Assembly (NCBI RefSeq): GCF_025950525.1
Contig: NZ_JAPDGS010000001.1
Span: 1 to 64,000, forward strand
Direction: 5' to 3'
Origin: Stagnihabitans lacustris
GTDB lineage: Bacteria; Pseudomonadota; Alphaproteobacteria; Rhodobacterales; Rhodobacteraceae
Length of the DNA stretch: 64,000 nt
Made by a program: the position numbers and the translations under genes. The notes under the pieces were generated by a model. That model was not told where the DNA came from, did no database searches, and saw only the letters and a list, made by a program, of their open reading frames with translations. This document shows positions 8,416 to 17,173 of the stretch, piece by piece. Each line of letters starts with the position of its first letter. Within the stretch, counting starts at the first letter, position 1.

Positions 8416-9238
8416 AGATATAGACCGCGCAGCCAATCAGGATGGCCACGCCCAGCAGCGTGTAAGCATCGGGAAAGTCGCCGAAAAACACGAGGCCAAA
8501 GATCGTGGCCGTCACCATCTCGGTATAGGCCAGGGGGGCCAGAAGCGAGGCCTCGGCATAGTCATAGGCCCGCACGATCAGCCAATGGCCCAGGTTCGCA
8601 ATGACGGCGAGGCCGAAGAACAGCGCCCATTCCGTCGGGGTGGGCGCCTGCCAGACCCACAGCACCAGGACCGAGGCGATCACCCCGCCAATCGCATTGG
8701 TCTGAAACGTGGTCACAATCGCCGGCGCCGTGCCAGAGACCTTGCGCGTCAGCAGGAAATACAGCGCCAGCGCCGTGCCCGCTCCCAAGGCCAAAAGCGC
8801 GCCGGGGTTGAAGGCGCCCATGCCGGGGCGGATGATGATCAGCGTGCCGACGAACCCAACCCCCACCGCGATCCAGCGGCGCAGGCTGACACGCTCTTGC
8901 AGCACAAAGGGCGACAGGGCGGTCAGGACAAGCGGTTGGACAAAGAAAATCGCCAGGGCGTCGGCGATGGGCAGGAATTTCAGCGAGGAAAAGAACAGGA
9001 AGGTCGCCGCCATCAGGAACCCCGCCCGCGCGGTGTGCAGCCAGGGCCGTGCGGGCACCAGGCCGCCATGGCGGGCGGCGATGGGCAGGGTGATCAGCGC
9101 GCCCAAAGCCAGCCGCGCCCAGACGATCTGCAGGATCGGGATGGACTGGCCCAGGTGCTTGGCGATGACGTCGATCATCGGCAGGATCGCCATGGCGCCC
9201 AGCATGAAGAAGATGCCGATCAAGGGGTTGCGCGTCAT
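8393..9238 (-). CDS. EamA/DMT family transporter
   Basis: A 281-residue inner-membrane protein with about ten hydrophobic segments arranged as two EamA repeats (about residues 5-140 and 150-275). This is the layout of drug/metabolite exporters. The substrate is unknown. ATG 9238 follows a GGAGGT with unusually short spacing (three bases). The open frame continues far upstream through low-complexity repeats, but only the part from 9238 looks like a transporter. Confidence 0.85.
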   Translation of the reverse strand: MTRNPLIGIFFMLGAMAILPMIDVIAKHLGQSIPILQIVWARLALGALITLPIAARHGGLVPARPWLHTARAGFLMAATFLFFSSLKFLPIADALAIFFVQPLVLTALSPFVLQERVSLRRWIAVGVGFVGTLIIIRPGMGAFNPGALLALGAGTALALYFLLTRKVSGTAPAIVTTFQTNAIGGVIASVLVLWVWQAPTPTEWALFFGLAVIANLGHWLIVRAYDYAEASLLAPLAYTEMVTATIFGLVFFGDFPDAYTLLGVAILIGCAVYISTVRETP

Positions 9239-9628
9239 GGGACCTCCGGTTGGGGCACCCTGACCGAAGCGGGGGGCCACCGCAAGCCTGCGGGGCGGTC
9301 CAGTCGGGCGGCGACGATAGGGCCAGAGGGGCTTGACGGTTGGGCTGGAGGGTGGGGGGGGTGGTTGAGCCAGTGGCGGGGTTTGGTGGTTGGGCTTGTG
9401 CCGGGGCCGGAAGGCGGGGTTTGGCATCTGGCCCTGTGGCGGGGCCTGACGGTTGCGCCCCGACAGTTGGGCTTGACGGTTGGGCCTGTGGCCGCCATCG
9501 TGGCGGTATGGCATCGAAACGCTGGCAGCTCCTTCGTCCTGGCCCTGTTCCGGCCCCGCTGAAATAGGCGGGGCGCGGCATCCCTTGTGATTGCGCGCCC
9601 TTTTTTCCGCGATATCAACAGGTGTGCC
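9239..9628. repeat. Long gap with degenerate GC-rich repeats (about 9329-9490)
   Basis: This 390-base gap holds no credible gene. Its middle is built of degenerate units: GGCTTGACGGTTGGGC occurs exactly at 9330-9345 and 9470-9485, with relatives such as GGCCTGACGGTTGCG at about 9444 and GGTTTGGTGGTTGGGC at about 9378. A 7-bp hairpin (9553-9574, GCCCCGC/GCGGGGC) follows. Promoters for the EamA gene (leftward) and the ABC-F gene (rightward) should lie here, but I cannot place them. Confidence 0.6.
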
Positions 9629-11101
9629 ATGCTGCTTTCTGTCAAATCCCTGGGCCTGACTTTGGGCCAACCGCTGTTCTCTGACCTGTCTTTCACTTTG
9701 GCCGAGGGCGATATCCTGGGCCTGATTGCCGCCAATGGGCGCGGCAAATCCTCGCTCTTGCGCTGTCTGTCGGGCGACCTTGACCCCTCATCGGGCGAGA
9801 TCACCCGGGCGCGGTCGGCCACCGTGGCCCGGGCCGAGCAGGACCCGGCCAACCTGGCGCCGACCCTGCGCGATACGGTGCTTGCAGGCCTTGCCGATCC
9901 CGAGGGCGAGTTCTGGCGCGCCGATATCCTGCTGGACGAGCTGCAGGTGCCCGAGCCCTTTCGCGACCAACCGCTTTCGGCTTTGTCGGGGGGGTGGCAG
10001 CGGACGGCCTTGCTGGCGCGGGCGGCGGTCAGCGACCCTTCGGTTCTGCTTCTGGACGAGCCGACCAACCACCTTGACCTGTCGCGCATCGCCCTTTTGC
10101 AACGTTGGCTGCGCGGCAAGACGGTGATCGTCGCCAGCCATGACCGGGCGTTTCTGGACGCGGTCACGACGCGCAGCCTGTTCCTGCGCGCCAGCGACAA
10201 CCGGCTTTTCGCGCTGCCCTATACGGCCGCCCGCGCCGCCCTGACCCAGGCCGACGCGGCGCAAGAACGTCAGGCGGTCAATGACTTGGCCAAAGCGGAT
10301 CAGCTGCGCCGTCAGGCGGCCAAGCTGAAGAACATCGGCATCAATTCGGGCTCTGACCTGCTGGTGGTCAAGACGAAACAGCTGAAGGACCGCGCCGACA
10401 AGATCGAGGCGGCGGCGCGTCCGGCCCATCGCGAGGGCAGTTCCGGCGCGATCCGGTTGGCGCCCACCGGCAGCCATGCCAAGGCGCTGATCGCCTATCA
10501 GGACGCCGAGATCCGCGGCGACCGCCCGCTTTACCGCACCGGGACCCTGTGGATCGAGCCGGGGGACCGCGTCGTGATCCTGGGCGCCAATGGGACGGGG
10601 AAATCGCGTCTGGTGGCGGCGACTTTGGCGGCCATTCGGGCGCCGGACCCGGCGATCAAGGTGACGCCCTCGCTGGTGCTGGGCCATGCCGGTCAGGGGC
10701 TGGAGGAGCTGCCCGCGCGTGCGACCCCCTTTGACCTGATCATGGCCCATCGCACCGGCGACGGCCCGGCGCGCAGTCTTTTGGCCGAGGCCGGGATCAG
10801 GCCGGACATGCAGGGCAAGGCGCTTGGCCTTTTGTCGGGCGGGCAAAGGGCGCGGCTGGCGATGCTGCTGTTGCGGCTGCAGGCGCCGAACTTCTATCTT
10901 CTGGACGAGCCGACCAACCATCTGGACATCGAGGGCCAGGAGGCGCTGGAGGCCGAGTTGCTGAAGCCCGAAGCGGCCAGTCTCTTGGTCAGCCATGACC
11001 GCGCTTTCGTGCGGGCGGTGGGCAACCGGTTCTGGGAGATCCGCGGCAAAAAGCTGATCGAGGTCGCCAGCCCCGAGGACTTTTTCAACGCTCAGATGTG
11101 A
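9629..11101 (+). CDS. ABC-F family ATPase
   Basis: A 490-residue soluble protein with two ABC domains and no membrane segment, as in the ABC-F group that acts on ribosomes or resembles Uup. Domain 1 has Walker A AANGRGKSSLL, signature LSGGWQRTALLARA and Walker B LLLDEPTNHLDL. Domain 2 has GANGTGKSRL, LSGGQRARLAMLLL and LLDEPTNHLDI. A charged linker (about residues 205-270) joins them. ATG 9629 begins the first beta strand; a GTG at 9587 would add 14 residues without family similarity. The cellular target is unknown. Confidence 0.87.
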   Translation: MLLSVKSLGLTLGQPLFSDLSFTLAEGDILGLIAANGRGKSSLLRCLSGDLDPSSGEITRARSATVARAEQDPANLAPTLRDTVLAGLADPEGEFWRADILLDELQVPEPFRDQPLSALSGGWQRTALLARAAVSDPSVLLLDEPTNHLDLSRIALLQRWLRGKTVIVASHDRAFLDAVTTRSLFLRASDNRLFALPYTAARAALTQADAAQERQAVNDLAKADQLRRQAAKLKNIGINSGSDLLVVKTKQLKDRADKIEAAARPAHREGSSGAIRLAPTGSHAKALIAYQDAEIRGDRPLYRTGTLWIEPGDRVVILGANGTGKSRLVAATLAAIRAPDPAIKVTPSLVLGHAGQGLEELPARATPFDLIMAHRTGDGPARSLLAEAGIRPDMQGKALGLLSGGQRARLAMLLLRLQAPNFYLLDEPTNHLDIEGQEALEAELLKPEAASLLVSHDRAFVRAVGNRFWEIRGKKLIEVASPEDFFNAQM

Positions 11102-11102
11102 A

Positions 11103-11128
11103 AAGGCCCGGGATTGCGCCCGGGCCTT
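11103..11128. terminator. Bidirectional hairpin between the ABC-F gene and gabT
   Basis: A perfect 10-bp stem AAGGCCCGGG/CCCGGGCCTT with a 6-base loop lies directly after the ABC-F stop and eight bases beyond the gabT stop. The A/T ends of the stem suit termination in both directions for this convergent pair. Confidence 0.7.
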
Positions 11129-11136
11129 GGGGTTTC

Positions 11137-12414
11137 TCAACCTTGACGGGCGGCCGCGACCGACTCTTCCAGGATGGTCATAGCTTCGTTGAAGATCGCA
11201 TCGGGAATGGTGATCGGTGCGAGGAACCGGACCACATTGCCGTAAACGCCGCAGGTCAAAAGGATCAACCCGCGCTTTTGCGCCTCGTTCTTGACGCGGT
11301 TGGTGAAGTCGGCATCGGGCACATGGTTGGCCGGATTGGCGAATTCCACCGCCACCATAAAGCCCGGGCCGCGGATGTCGACGATTTCGGGGGTGATGGC
11401 GCGCAGGCCCTCCAGCCGCTGCTTCAGCCGCGAACCCAATTCGTTGGCGCGGGCGCAAAGCTGTTCTTCTTCGATGACGTCCAGCACCGCATGGGCCGCC
11501 GCAATGCCGATCGGATTGCCGCCATAGGTGCCACCCAGGCCGCCGGGATTGGCCGCATCCATCAGGCTGGCCTTGCCGGTGACGGCCGCGATGGGGAAGC
11601 CGCCGCCCAGCCCCTTGGCCATGGTGGTCAGGTCGGCCGAGACGCCATAGGCCTCCATCGCGAACAGCGTGCCGGTGCGCGCAAAGCCGGTCTGGACCTC
11701 GTCAGCGATCAGCACGATGCCATTGTCGTCGCACAGTTTGCGCAGCGCCACGACCAGCGATTTCGGCGCGGGGTAAAAACCGCCCTCGCCCTGCACGGGT
11801 TCAAAGATGATGGCCGCGACGCGGGCCGGATCAAGGTCGGCCTTGAAGAGCTTGGTGATGCCGGCCATCGCATCTTCGGTCGAGACCTGATGGACTTCCT
11901 GCGGGAAGGGCACGTGGTAGACGTCGGGCATCATGGCGCCGAAGCCCTTTTTATAGGGCTCGACCTTGCCGGTCAGCGTCATGCCCATGAAGGTCCGCCC
12001 GTGGAAGGCGCCGCCAAAGGCGATGACCGCGGGGCGGCCGGTGGCGATGCGCGCGACCTTGATGGCGTTTTCGACGGCCTCGGCGCCGGTGGTGACGAAG
12101 ATCGTCTTCTTCGGCCCCTCACCGGGGACGGCGGCGTTCAGACGCTCGGCCAGGTGGATGTAGTTTTCATAGGGCAGAACCTGGTGGCAGGTGTGGGTAA
12201 ACCGCTCCAGCTGAGCATGGACGGCGGCCATGATCTTGGGGTGACGGTGGCCGGTGTTGACGACCGCGATCCCCGCGGCAAAGTCGATATAGCGGTTGCC
12301 CTCGATGTCCCAGACTTCCGAGTTCAAGGCGCGGTCGACATAGATCTGGGTCTGCATGCCGACGCCGCGGGAAATCGCCTCGACACGGCGGCTGGCCACC
12401 TCTGCATTCTTCAT
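11137..12414 (-). CDS. gabT: 4-aminobutyrate aminotransferase
   Basis: A 425-residue class III aminotransferase, close to the 426 of E. coli GabT, that moves the amino group of 4-aminobutyrate to 2-oxoglutarate to give succinate semialdehyde. Visible are DFAAGIAVVNTGH, the cofactor segment TGAEAVENAIK, EPVQGEGG, ADEVQTGFARTG and the PLP lysine in MAKGLGGGFP. GGAG with six-base spacing selects ATG 12414 over nearby METK (12426). No gabD is adjacent. Related omega-transaminases could be confused with GabT, so the exact substrate is moderately certain. Confidence 0.88.
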   Translation of the reverse strand: MKNAEVASRRVEAISRGVGMQTQIYVDRALNSEVWDIEGNRYIDFAAGIAVVNTGHRHPKIMAAVHAQLERFTHTCHQVLPYENYIHLAERLNAAVPGEGPKKTIFVTTGAEAVENAIKVARIATGRPAVIAFGGAFHGRTFMGMTLTGKVEPYKKGFGAMMPDVYHVPFPQEVHQVSTEDAMAGITKLFKADLDPARVAAIIFEPVQGEGGFYPAPKSLVVALRKLCDDNGIVLIADEVQTGFARTGTLFAMEAYGVSADLTTMAKGLGGGFPIAAVTGKASLMDAANPGGLGGTYGGNPIGIAAAHAVLDVIEEEQLCARANELGSRLKQRLEGLRAITPEIVDIRGPGFMVAVEFANPANHVPDADFTNRVKNEAQKRGLILLTCGVYGNVVRFLAPITIPDAIFNEAMTILEESVAAARQG

Positions 12415-12554
12415 TTTGGTCTCCATGAATGGTTGGCGCCATATGATCAAATCCTGGGGCCTTGCACAATGCCAGTGATGTCGCAGGCGCAAGTCCAGAT
12501 CCGTTCACCGGTTGTTAACCTTAACCCGACAGGTTTGCGGCAGGAGGTGCCACC

Positions 12555-13694
12555 TTGGACCCGATTCTTTGCCTGCAGCTGATCCGTTCGCGCCGTGTGG
12601 GGCCTGTGACCTATCATCGGCTGGTGGCCGAACATGGGGTCGAGGGGGCTTTGGACGCCTTGCCGGGGATTGCGGCGGCCGCCGGGGTTGTGGGGTATGA
12701 GGTCTGCCCCCTGGGCGTCGTGCGCGCCGAATTGGCGGCCGGGGCGCGGGCGGGGGCGCGGCTTTTGCTGCATGGAACGCCGGAATATCCGGCAAGCCTG
12801 ATGGATTTGCCCGATGCGCCGGCGGTTTTGTGGGTGCAGGGTGACATCTCCTTGCTGATGCGGCCCATGGTGGCACTGGTGGGCGCGCGCAATGCTTCGT
12901 CGCTGGGCCTGCGCATGGCGCGCAAACTGGCCGAGGGGCTGGGGCAGGGGGGGCAGGTCGTGGTCTCGGGCCTGGCGCGGGGGATCGACGCCGAGGCGCA
13001 TCGTGCGGCGCTGGCCACGGGGACGATTGCCGTGCAGGCGGGCGGGGTGGATCACATTTATCCGGCCGAAAATGCCACGCTGGCGGCGCAAATCCTGGAG
13101 CGCGGGCTTTTGGTTTCCGAAATGCCGCCGGGGATGGAGCCGCAGACCCGCCATTTCCCGCTGCGCAACCGAATCATCTCGGGCCTGTCGCGGGCGGTTG
13201 TGGTGGTCGAAGCCGCGGCGCGGTCGGGCAGTCTGCTGACCGCCGAAGCCGCACTGGAACAGGGGCGCGAGGTGCTGGCGGTGCCGGGCCATCCGTTCGA
13301 CGCGCGGGCTGCGGGCTGCAACCGGCTGATCAAGGACGGCGCGGCCTTGGTGCGCGGGGTCAGCGACATCTTCGCCGCGCTGGGAGAGGAGATGCCGCGC
13401 AGGTCTGACGCCCCGGTCGTGGCCGAAGAGGCCCCGGCGCGGCGCCCGCGGTCCAAGCCCGCCATGCACGAACCCGCGCCTCTGCCCGGTCCTGTGCCGC
13501 CGCGCCGGCCGCTCTTGGACATCTCGCGGCTGCATACGATGATCCTGTCGCGGCTGGGCCCCTCACCCCTGCCCGAAGATCAGCTGATCCGCGACCTGGC
13601 GATGCCGCCTTCGACGCTGAACCCCGAACTCATCGCGCTGGAGCTGGAGGGCAAGATCGAGCGCCGCGCCGGGGGGATGCTGTCGCGGCTCTGA
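12555..13694 (+). CDS. dprA: DNA-processing protein DprA (TTG start)
   Basis: DprA binds incoming single-stranded DNA during natural transformation and loads RecA. The Rossmann-fold core is clear: VGARNASSLGLRMA, SGLARGIDAEAHRAAL, GGVDHIYPAEN and RNRIISGLSRAVVVVEA. A C-terminal winged-helix domain (about residues 320-379) follows an alanine/proline-rich linker. The start is TTG, decided by AGGAGGT six bases upstream. It stands alone, 140 bases from the divergent gabT start. No other competence gene is in the window. Confidence 0.93.
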   Translation: MDPILCLQLIRSRRVGPVTYHRLVAEHGVEGALDALPGIAAAAGVVGYEVCPLGVVRAELAAGARAGARLLLHGTPEYPASLMDLPDAPAVLWVQGDISLLMRPMVALVGARNASSLGLRMARKLAEGLGQGGQVVVSGLARGIDAEAHRAALATGTIAVQAGGVDHIYPAENATLAAQILERGLLVSEMPPGMEPQTRHFPLRNRIISGLSRAVVVVEAAARSGSLLTAEAALEQGREVLAVPGHPFDARAAGCNRLIKDGAALVRGVSDIFAALGEEMPRRSDAPVVAEEAPARRPRSKPAMHEPAPLPGPVPPRRPLLDISRLHTMILSRLGPSPLPEDQLIRDLAMPPSTLNPELIALELEGKIERRAGGMLSRL

Positions 13695-13824
13695 CGCCGG
13701 ATCGCGCGGCTGCAGCCGGAAACCTTGTCACCTGCGACCAGGGGGGCTCCAAGAATCGTCGCCCAGAATTCAGGGCGCGACGCCGGGCCCTTGGGGCGGC
13801 CCCTTGGTCGCAAAAGGCCAGCGG

Positions 13825-13854
13825 TTGACTTTCCCCCTCAAAGCCTACCATCTA
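13825..13854 (+). promoter_or_regulatory. Candidate sigma-70 promoter of topA
   Basis: TTGACT (13825-13830) is followed after 18 bases by CATCTA (13849-13854). The -35 is good and the -10 weak. It lies about 50 bases before the topA ATG, in the 209-base gap after dprA. Confidence 0.35.
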
Positions 13855-13903
13855 GCCCCGCCTGAGGCCTTTGCGTCGCAGGCTTCGTGGTGAAAGGAAT
13901 TCC

Positions 13904-16549
13904 ATGCCCGTCGTCGTTGTCGAATCCCCGGCCAAGGCCAAGACGATCAACAAATATCTGGGCAGCAACTATGTGGTTCTGGCCTCTTACGGCCATGTCC
14001 GCGACCTGCCGCCCAAGGACGGCTCGGTGAACCCCGACGACAATTTCGCCATGACCTGGGAGATTGCGGCTGACAGTCGCAAACATGTCAAGGCCATCGC
14101 CGACGCGCTGAAGACCGATGACGAACTGATCCTCGCGACCGACCCTGATCGTGAGGGCGAGGCGATTTCCTGGCATCTGCAAGAGGCGCTGGCCTCTAGC
14201 ATCAAGAAGGGCAAGAAGGTCTCTCGCGTCACTTTCAACGCCATCACCAAGGCCGCCGTCACCGAGGCGATGACCCGGCCCCGCCAGGTCGATGTGCCGC
14301 TGGTCCAGGCCTATCTGGCGCGGCGCGCGCTGGATTATCTTGTCGGTTTTACGCTGTCGCCGGTTCTGTGGCGCAAGCTTCCGGGCGCGAAGTCGGCGGG
14401 CCGCGTGCAGTCGGTCTGCCTGCGCCTGATCGTCGAGCGGGAAATGGAGATCGAGGCCTTCCGCCCGCAGGAATTCTGGTCGGTCGATGTGATGCTGGCC
14501 ACGCCGCGCGGGCAGGACTATGCCGCGCGCCTGGTGATGCTGGGCGGCAAGAAGTTGGATAAATTCGACATTCCGACCGCGACGGCGGCGGAATTGGCGG
14601 TCTCGGCGATTGATCATCGCACATTCAGCGTGAAGGGCGTCGAGAAAAAGCCCGCGACGCGCAACCCCTATCCGCCCTTCATGACCTCGACCCTGCAGCA
14701 AGAGGCCTCGCGCAAACACGGCATGGGCGCCAAGATGTGCATGTCGGCGGCGCAGCGGCTTTATGAGGCGGGCTATATCACTTATATGCGGACCGACGGC
14801 ATCGACATGGCACCCGAAGCCGTCATGCAGGCCCGCGATGCGATCAAATCCGAGTTTGGCGCGGCCTATGTCCCGGACAGCCCGCGGATGTATAAGAACA
14901 AGGCCAAGAACGCGCAGGAAGCGCATGAGTGCATCCGGCCGACCGACATGCACGCGACCCCCGAAAAGCTGCGTCTGGCCGACCCCGATCAGCGCAAACT
15001 TTACGACCTGATCTGGAAGCGCACCATCGCCAGCCAGATGGCCGCCGCCCGGATGGAGCGCACCGTGGTCGATGTGCAATCGCCCGACGGGCAAGTGGGC
15101 TTGCGCGCGAATGGCCAGGTGATCCTGTTCGACGGCTTTCTGCGCGTCTATGACGAGGGCCGCGATGACGATGGCGACGACGAGGGCCGCTTGCCGCAGA
15201 TCATGGAGGGTGAGGCCGCGGACAAGCGGAAAGTCACGCCAGAACAGCACTTTACCCAGGCGCCACCGCGTTACACCGAGGCGACTTTGGTCAAGCGGAT
15301 GGAAGAGCTGGGCATTGGGCGGCCGTCCACCTATGCCTCTGTGATCACGACGATTCAGGACCGCGAATATGTCCGCAAGGACAAGAACCGCCTGATCCCC
15401 GAGGACAAGGGGCGCATGGTCACGGCGTTTTTGACCAACTTCTTCCGCCGCTATGTCGAATATGACTTCACCGCCGACCTGGAAACCGAGCTGGACGATG
15501 TCAGCGACGGCAGCCGCACCTATACCGAGGTTCTGTCGCGGTTCTGGCGCGATTTCAGCGCGGCGATTGCCGAAACCGCCGACTTGCGCATCACCGAAGT
15601 GCTTGACAAGATTGACGAGTTTCTTGCCCCGCATCTTTATCCCCCGCGTGAGGATGGCTCTGACCCTCGCGTCTGTCCGACCTGTGGGCAAGGCCGTCTG
15701 CACCTGAAAACAGCGCGCAGTGGCGGCGCTTTCATCGGCTGCGGCAATTACCCGGAATGTCGCTACACGCGGCCCATCAACGGCGCCGATGAGGCGTCGG
15801 GGGATCGGGTTCTGGGTCAGGACGAAGGCCTTGATATCAGCCTGAAAACCGGCCGCTTTGGTCCCTATGTCCAAAAGGGCGAGGCGACGACGGAACAGCC
15901 CAAGCCGCCGCGGTCCTCGTTGCCGAAGGGCTGGTCGCCCGAGTCGATCACGCTGGAACGCGCGATCATGCTTTTGAACCTGCCGCGTCAGATCGGGCCG
16001 CATCCCGAAGATGGCGCCATGGTCGAGGCCGCGCTCGGCCGCTTTGGCCCCTATATCAAGCACAACACGACCTATGCGAACTTGGCCGATGCCGAAGAGG
16101 TCTTCACCATTGGCATGAACCGCGCGATGGAGGTGCTGGCGCAAAAGGCGCTGCGTCCGGGTCGTGCGCCCGCGGCTGGGCCCCTGAAAGAGCTGGGCGC
16201 CCATCCCGACGGCGGCGCAATCCAGGTCATGCCGGGTCGTTATGGGCCCTATGTGAAATGGGAGGGCGTCAATGCGACCGTGCCCAAGACCATTGACCCG
16301 ATGGAGCTGACCCTTGACGAAGCCCTTGTTCTGATTGCGGAAAAGGCTGGCAAGACCCCGGTCAAGAAGACCGCGCGCAAAAAGCCCGAGGGCGAGGCCA
16401 AGAAGCCCGCCGCCAAGAAACCTGCCGCCAAGAAGCCCGCTGCCAAAAAGGCCGCACCCAAGGCGGCAGAGGTCGATGATGTCGTCGAAGCCGAGGCCCC
16501 CGCGCCCAAGGCCGTCAAGCGCACCGTCAAGAAGAAGGCCGAAGGATGA
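13904..16549 (+). CDS. topA: DNA topoisomerase I (type IA)
   Basis: Relaxes negative supercoils through a transient 5'-phosphotyrosine link. The 881-residue protein has an N-terminal TOPRIM domain (VVVESPAKAKTI; DPDREGEAI), the catalytic tyrosine in ITYMRTDGIDM (Tyr about 294), a zinc finger with four cysteines (CPTC and C-G-N-Y-P-E-C) near residues 590-620, topoisomerase C-terminal repeats (GRFGPYV three times), and a lysine-rich tail with KKPAA repeats from about residue 833. ATG 13904 follows AAAGGA. The tail is a DNA-binding extension common in alphaproteobacteria. Confidence 0.97.
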   Translation: MPVVVVESPAKAKTINKYLGSNYVVLASYGHVRDLPPKDGSVNPDDNFAMTWEIAADSRKHVKAIADALKTDDELILATDPDREGEAISWHLQEALASSIKKGKKVSRVTFNAITKAAVTEAMTRPRQVDVPLVQAYLARRALDYLVGFTLSPVLWRKLPGAKSAGRVQSVCLRLIVEREMEIEAFRPQEFWSVDVMLATPRGQDYAARLVMLGGKKLDKFDIPTATAAELAVSAIDHRTFSVKGVEKKPATRNPYPPFMTSTLQQEASRKHGMGAKMCMSAAQRLYEAGYITYMRTDGIDMAPEAVMQARDAIKSEFGAAYVPDSPRMYKNKAKNAQEAHECIRPTDMHATPEKLRLADPDQRKLYDLIWKRTIASQMAAARMERTVVDVQSPDGQVGLRANGQVILFDGFLRVYDEGRDDDGDDEGRLPQIMEGEAADKRKVTPEQHFTQAPPRYTEATLVKRMEELGIGRPSTYASVITTIQDREYVRKDKNRLIPEDKGRMVTAFLTNFFRRYVEYDFTADLETELDDVSDGSRTYTEVLSRFWRDFSAAIAETADLRITEVLDKIDEFLAPHLYPPREDGSDPRVCPTCGQGRLHLKTARSGGAFIGCGNYPECRYTRPINGADEASGDRVLGQDEGLDISLKTGRFGPYVQKGEATTEQPKPPRSSLPKGWSPESITLERAIMLLNLPRQIGPHPEDGAMVEAALGRFGPYIKHNTTYANLADAEEVFTIGMNRAMEVLAQKALRPGRAPAAGPLKELGAHPDGGAIQVMPGRYGPYVKWEGVNATVPKTIDPMELTLDEALVLIAEKAGKTPVKKTARKKPEGEAKKPAAKKPAAKKPAAKKAAPKAAEVDDVVEAEAPAPKAVKRTVKKKAEG

Positions 16550-17142
16550 TCCGCAAACTTCTTGCCTTGGTGTTGCTGGCCGCGCCCGCTGTGGCTGATC
16601 CGATCACGGAAAGCGGCTATGTCATTGGTTGCTCTGACAAAATGTGCAAGATCGCCGCGGCGGGGTTTACCCTGACCGCTGGCCGCAAAAGCACCGATCC
16701 CGAGGTCTTCCGCTTTATGCAAGAGCTGGAGCCGCTGACCGCGGTGTCCTTCGAGGGCGAGATCGGGACCCTGGGCGATGCCACCGCCCCGGTCAAAGTG
16801 ACCTATATCGAGACGATGCCCGAGGACCCTTACCAAGACACCTTGCGCTATATCCAGGGCAATTGGGTGCCGATGGGCGATACCAGCGGATATTACATCC
16901 GAATCAAGGGGATGGAGTGGCAGGACATCATTGACGGCCAGGTCAGCTCCAGCTTTCTGATGCAGCCCTCGGACACTTGCACCAGCGGCGTGCAGCCGGG
17001 CGGCATCGCTTTGAACCTGGTGCCGATCGGCGGCGATCCGTCTTGGGCGATCTGCTGGAAGATCGACTATGCCACCGACACCGAAATGGACATCAGCGAC
17101 TTTACCGGCGAACAGGGCCAGGTGAGCCTTTTGCGCAAGTGA
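16546..17142 (+). CDS. Secreted protein of unknown function downstream of topA
   Basis: A 198-residue protein with a signal peptide (MIRKLLALVLLAAPAVA). The mature protein is beta-rich in appearance with five cysteines after the signal, including a close pair near the mature N-terminus (GCSDKMCK). I recognise no domain. The ATG overlaps the topA stop by four bases (ATGA), so it is translated from the topA message, which is unexpected for an exported protein. A palindromic hairpin follows its stop. Confidence 0.8.
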   Translation: MIRKLLALVLLAAPAVADPITESGYVIGCSDKMCKIAAAGFTLTAGRKSTDPEVFRFMQELEPLTAVSFEGEIGTLGDATAPVKVTYIETMPEDPYQDTLRYIQGNWVPMGDTSGYYIRIKGMEWQDIIDGQVSSSFLMQPSDTCTSGVQPGGIALNLVPIGGDPSWAICWKIDYATDTEMDISDFTGEQGQVSLLRK

Positions 17143-17148
17143 CGGGCT

Positions 17149-17169
17149 GTCCCGGGCTTGACCCGGGAC
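17149..17169. repeat. GTCCCGGG palindrome between convergent genes
   Basis: GTCCCGGG (17149-17156) pairs with CCCGGGAC (17162-17169) around the 5-base loop CTTGA. It separates two convergent genes and may end both transcripts. The motif resembles a short palindromic repeat found in many copies in alphaproteobacterial genomes. Confidence 0.6.
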
Positions 17170-17173
17170 CTCC

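Noticed and set aside
8252..9562. Plus-strand open frame crossing the EamA gene and the repeat tract
   Set aside because: It is antisense to a clear ten-helix transporter and then reads the low-complexity repeats; no ribosome-binding site or known domain.
9553..9574. GCCCCGC/GCGGGGC hairpin as a terminator
   Set aside because: The stem is only 7 bp, no gene ends upstream on the plus strand, and there is no T tract directly after it.
13838..16204. Open frame of nearly 790 codons antisense to topA
   Set aside because: It mirrors topA in a complementary frame, has no recognisable domain and is rich in Arg, Gly, His and Gln as expected for antisense frames in GC-rich DNA.
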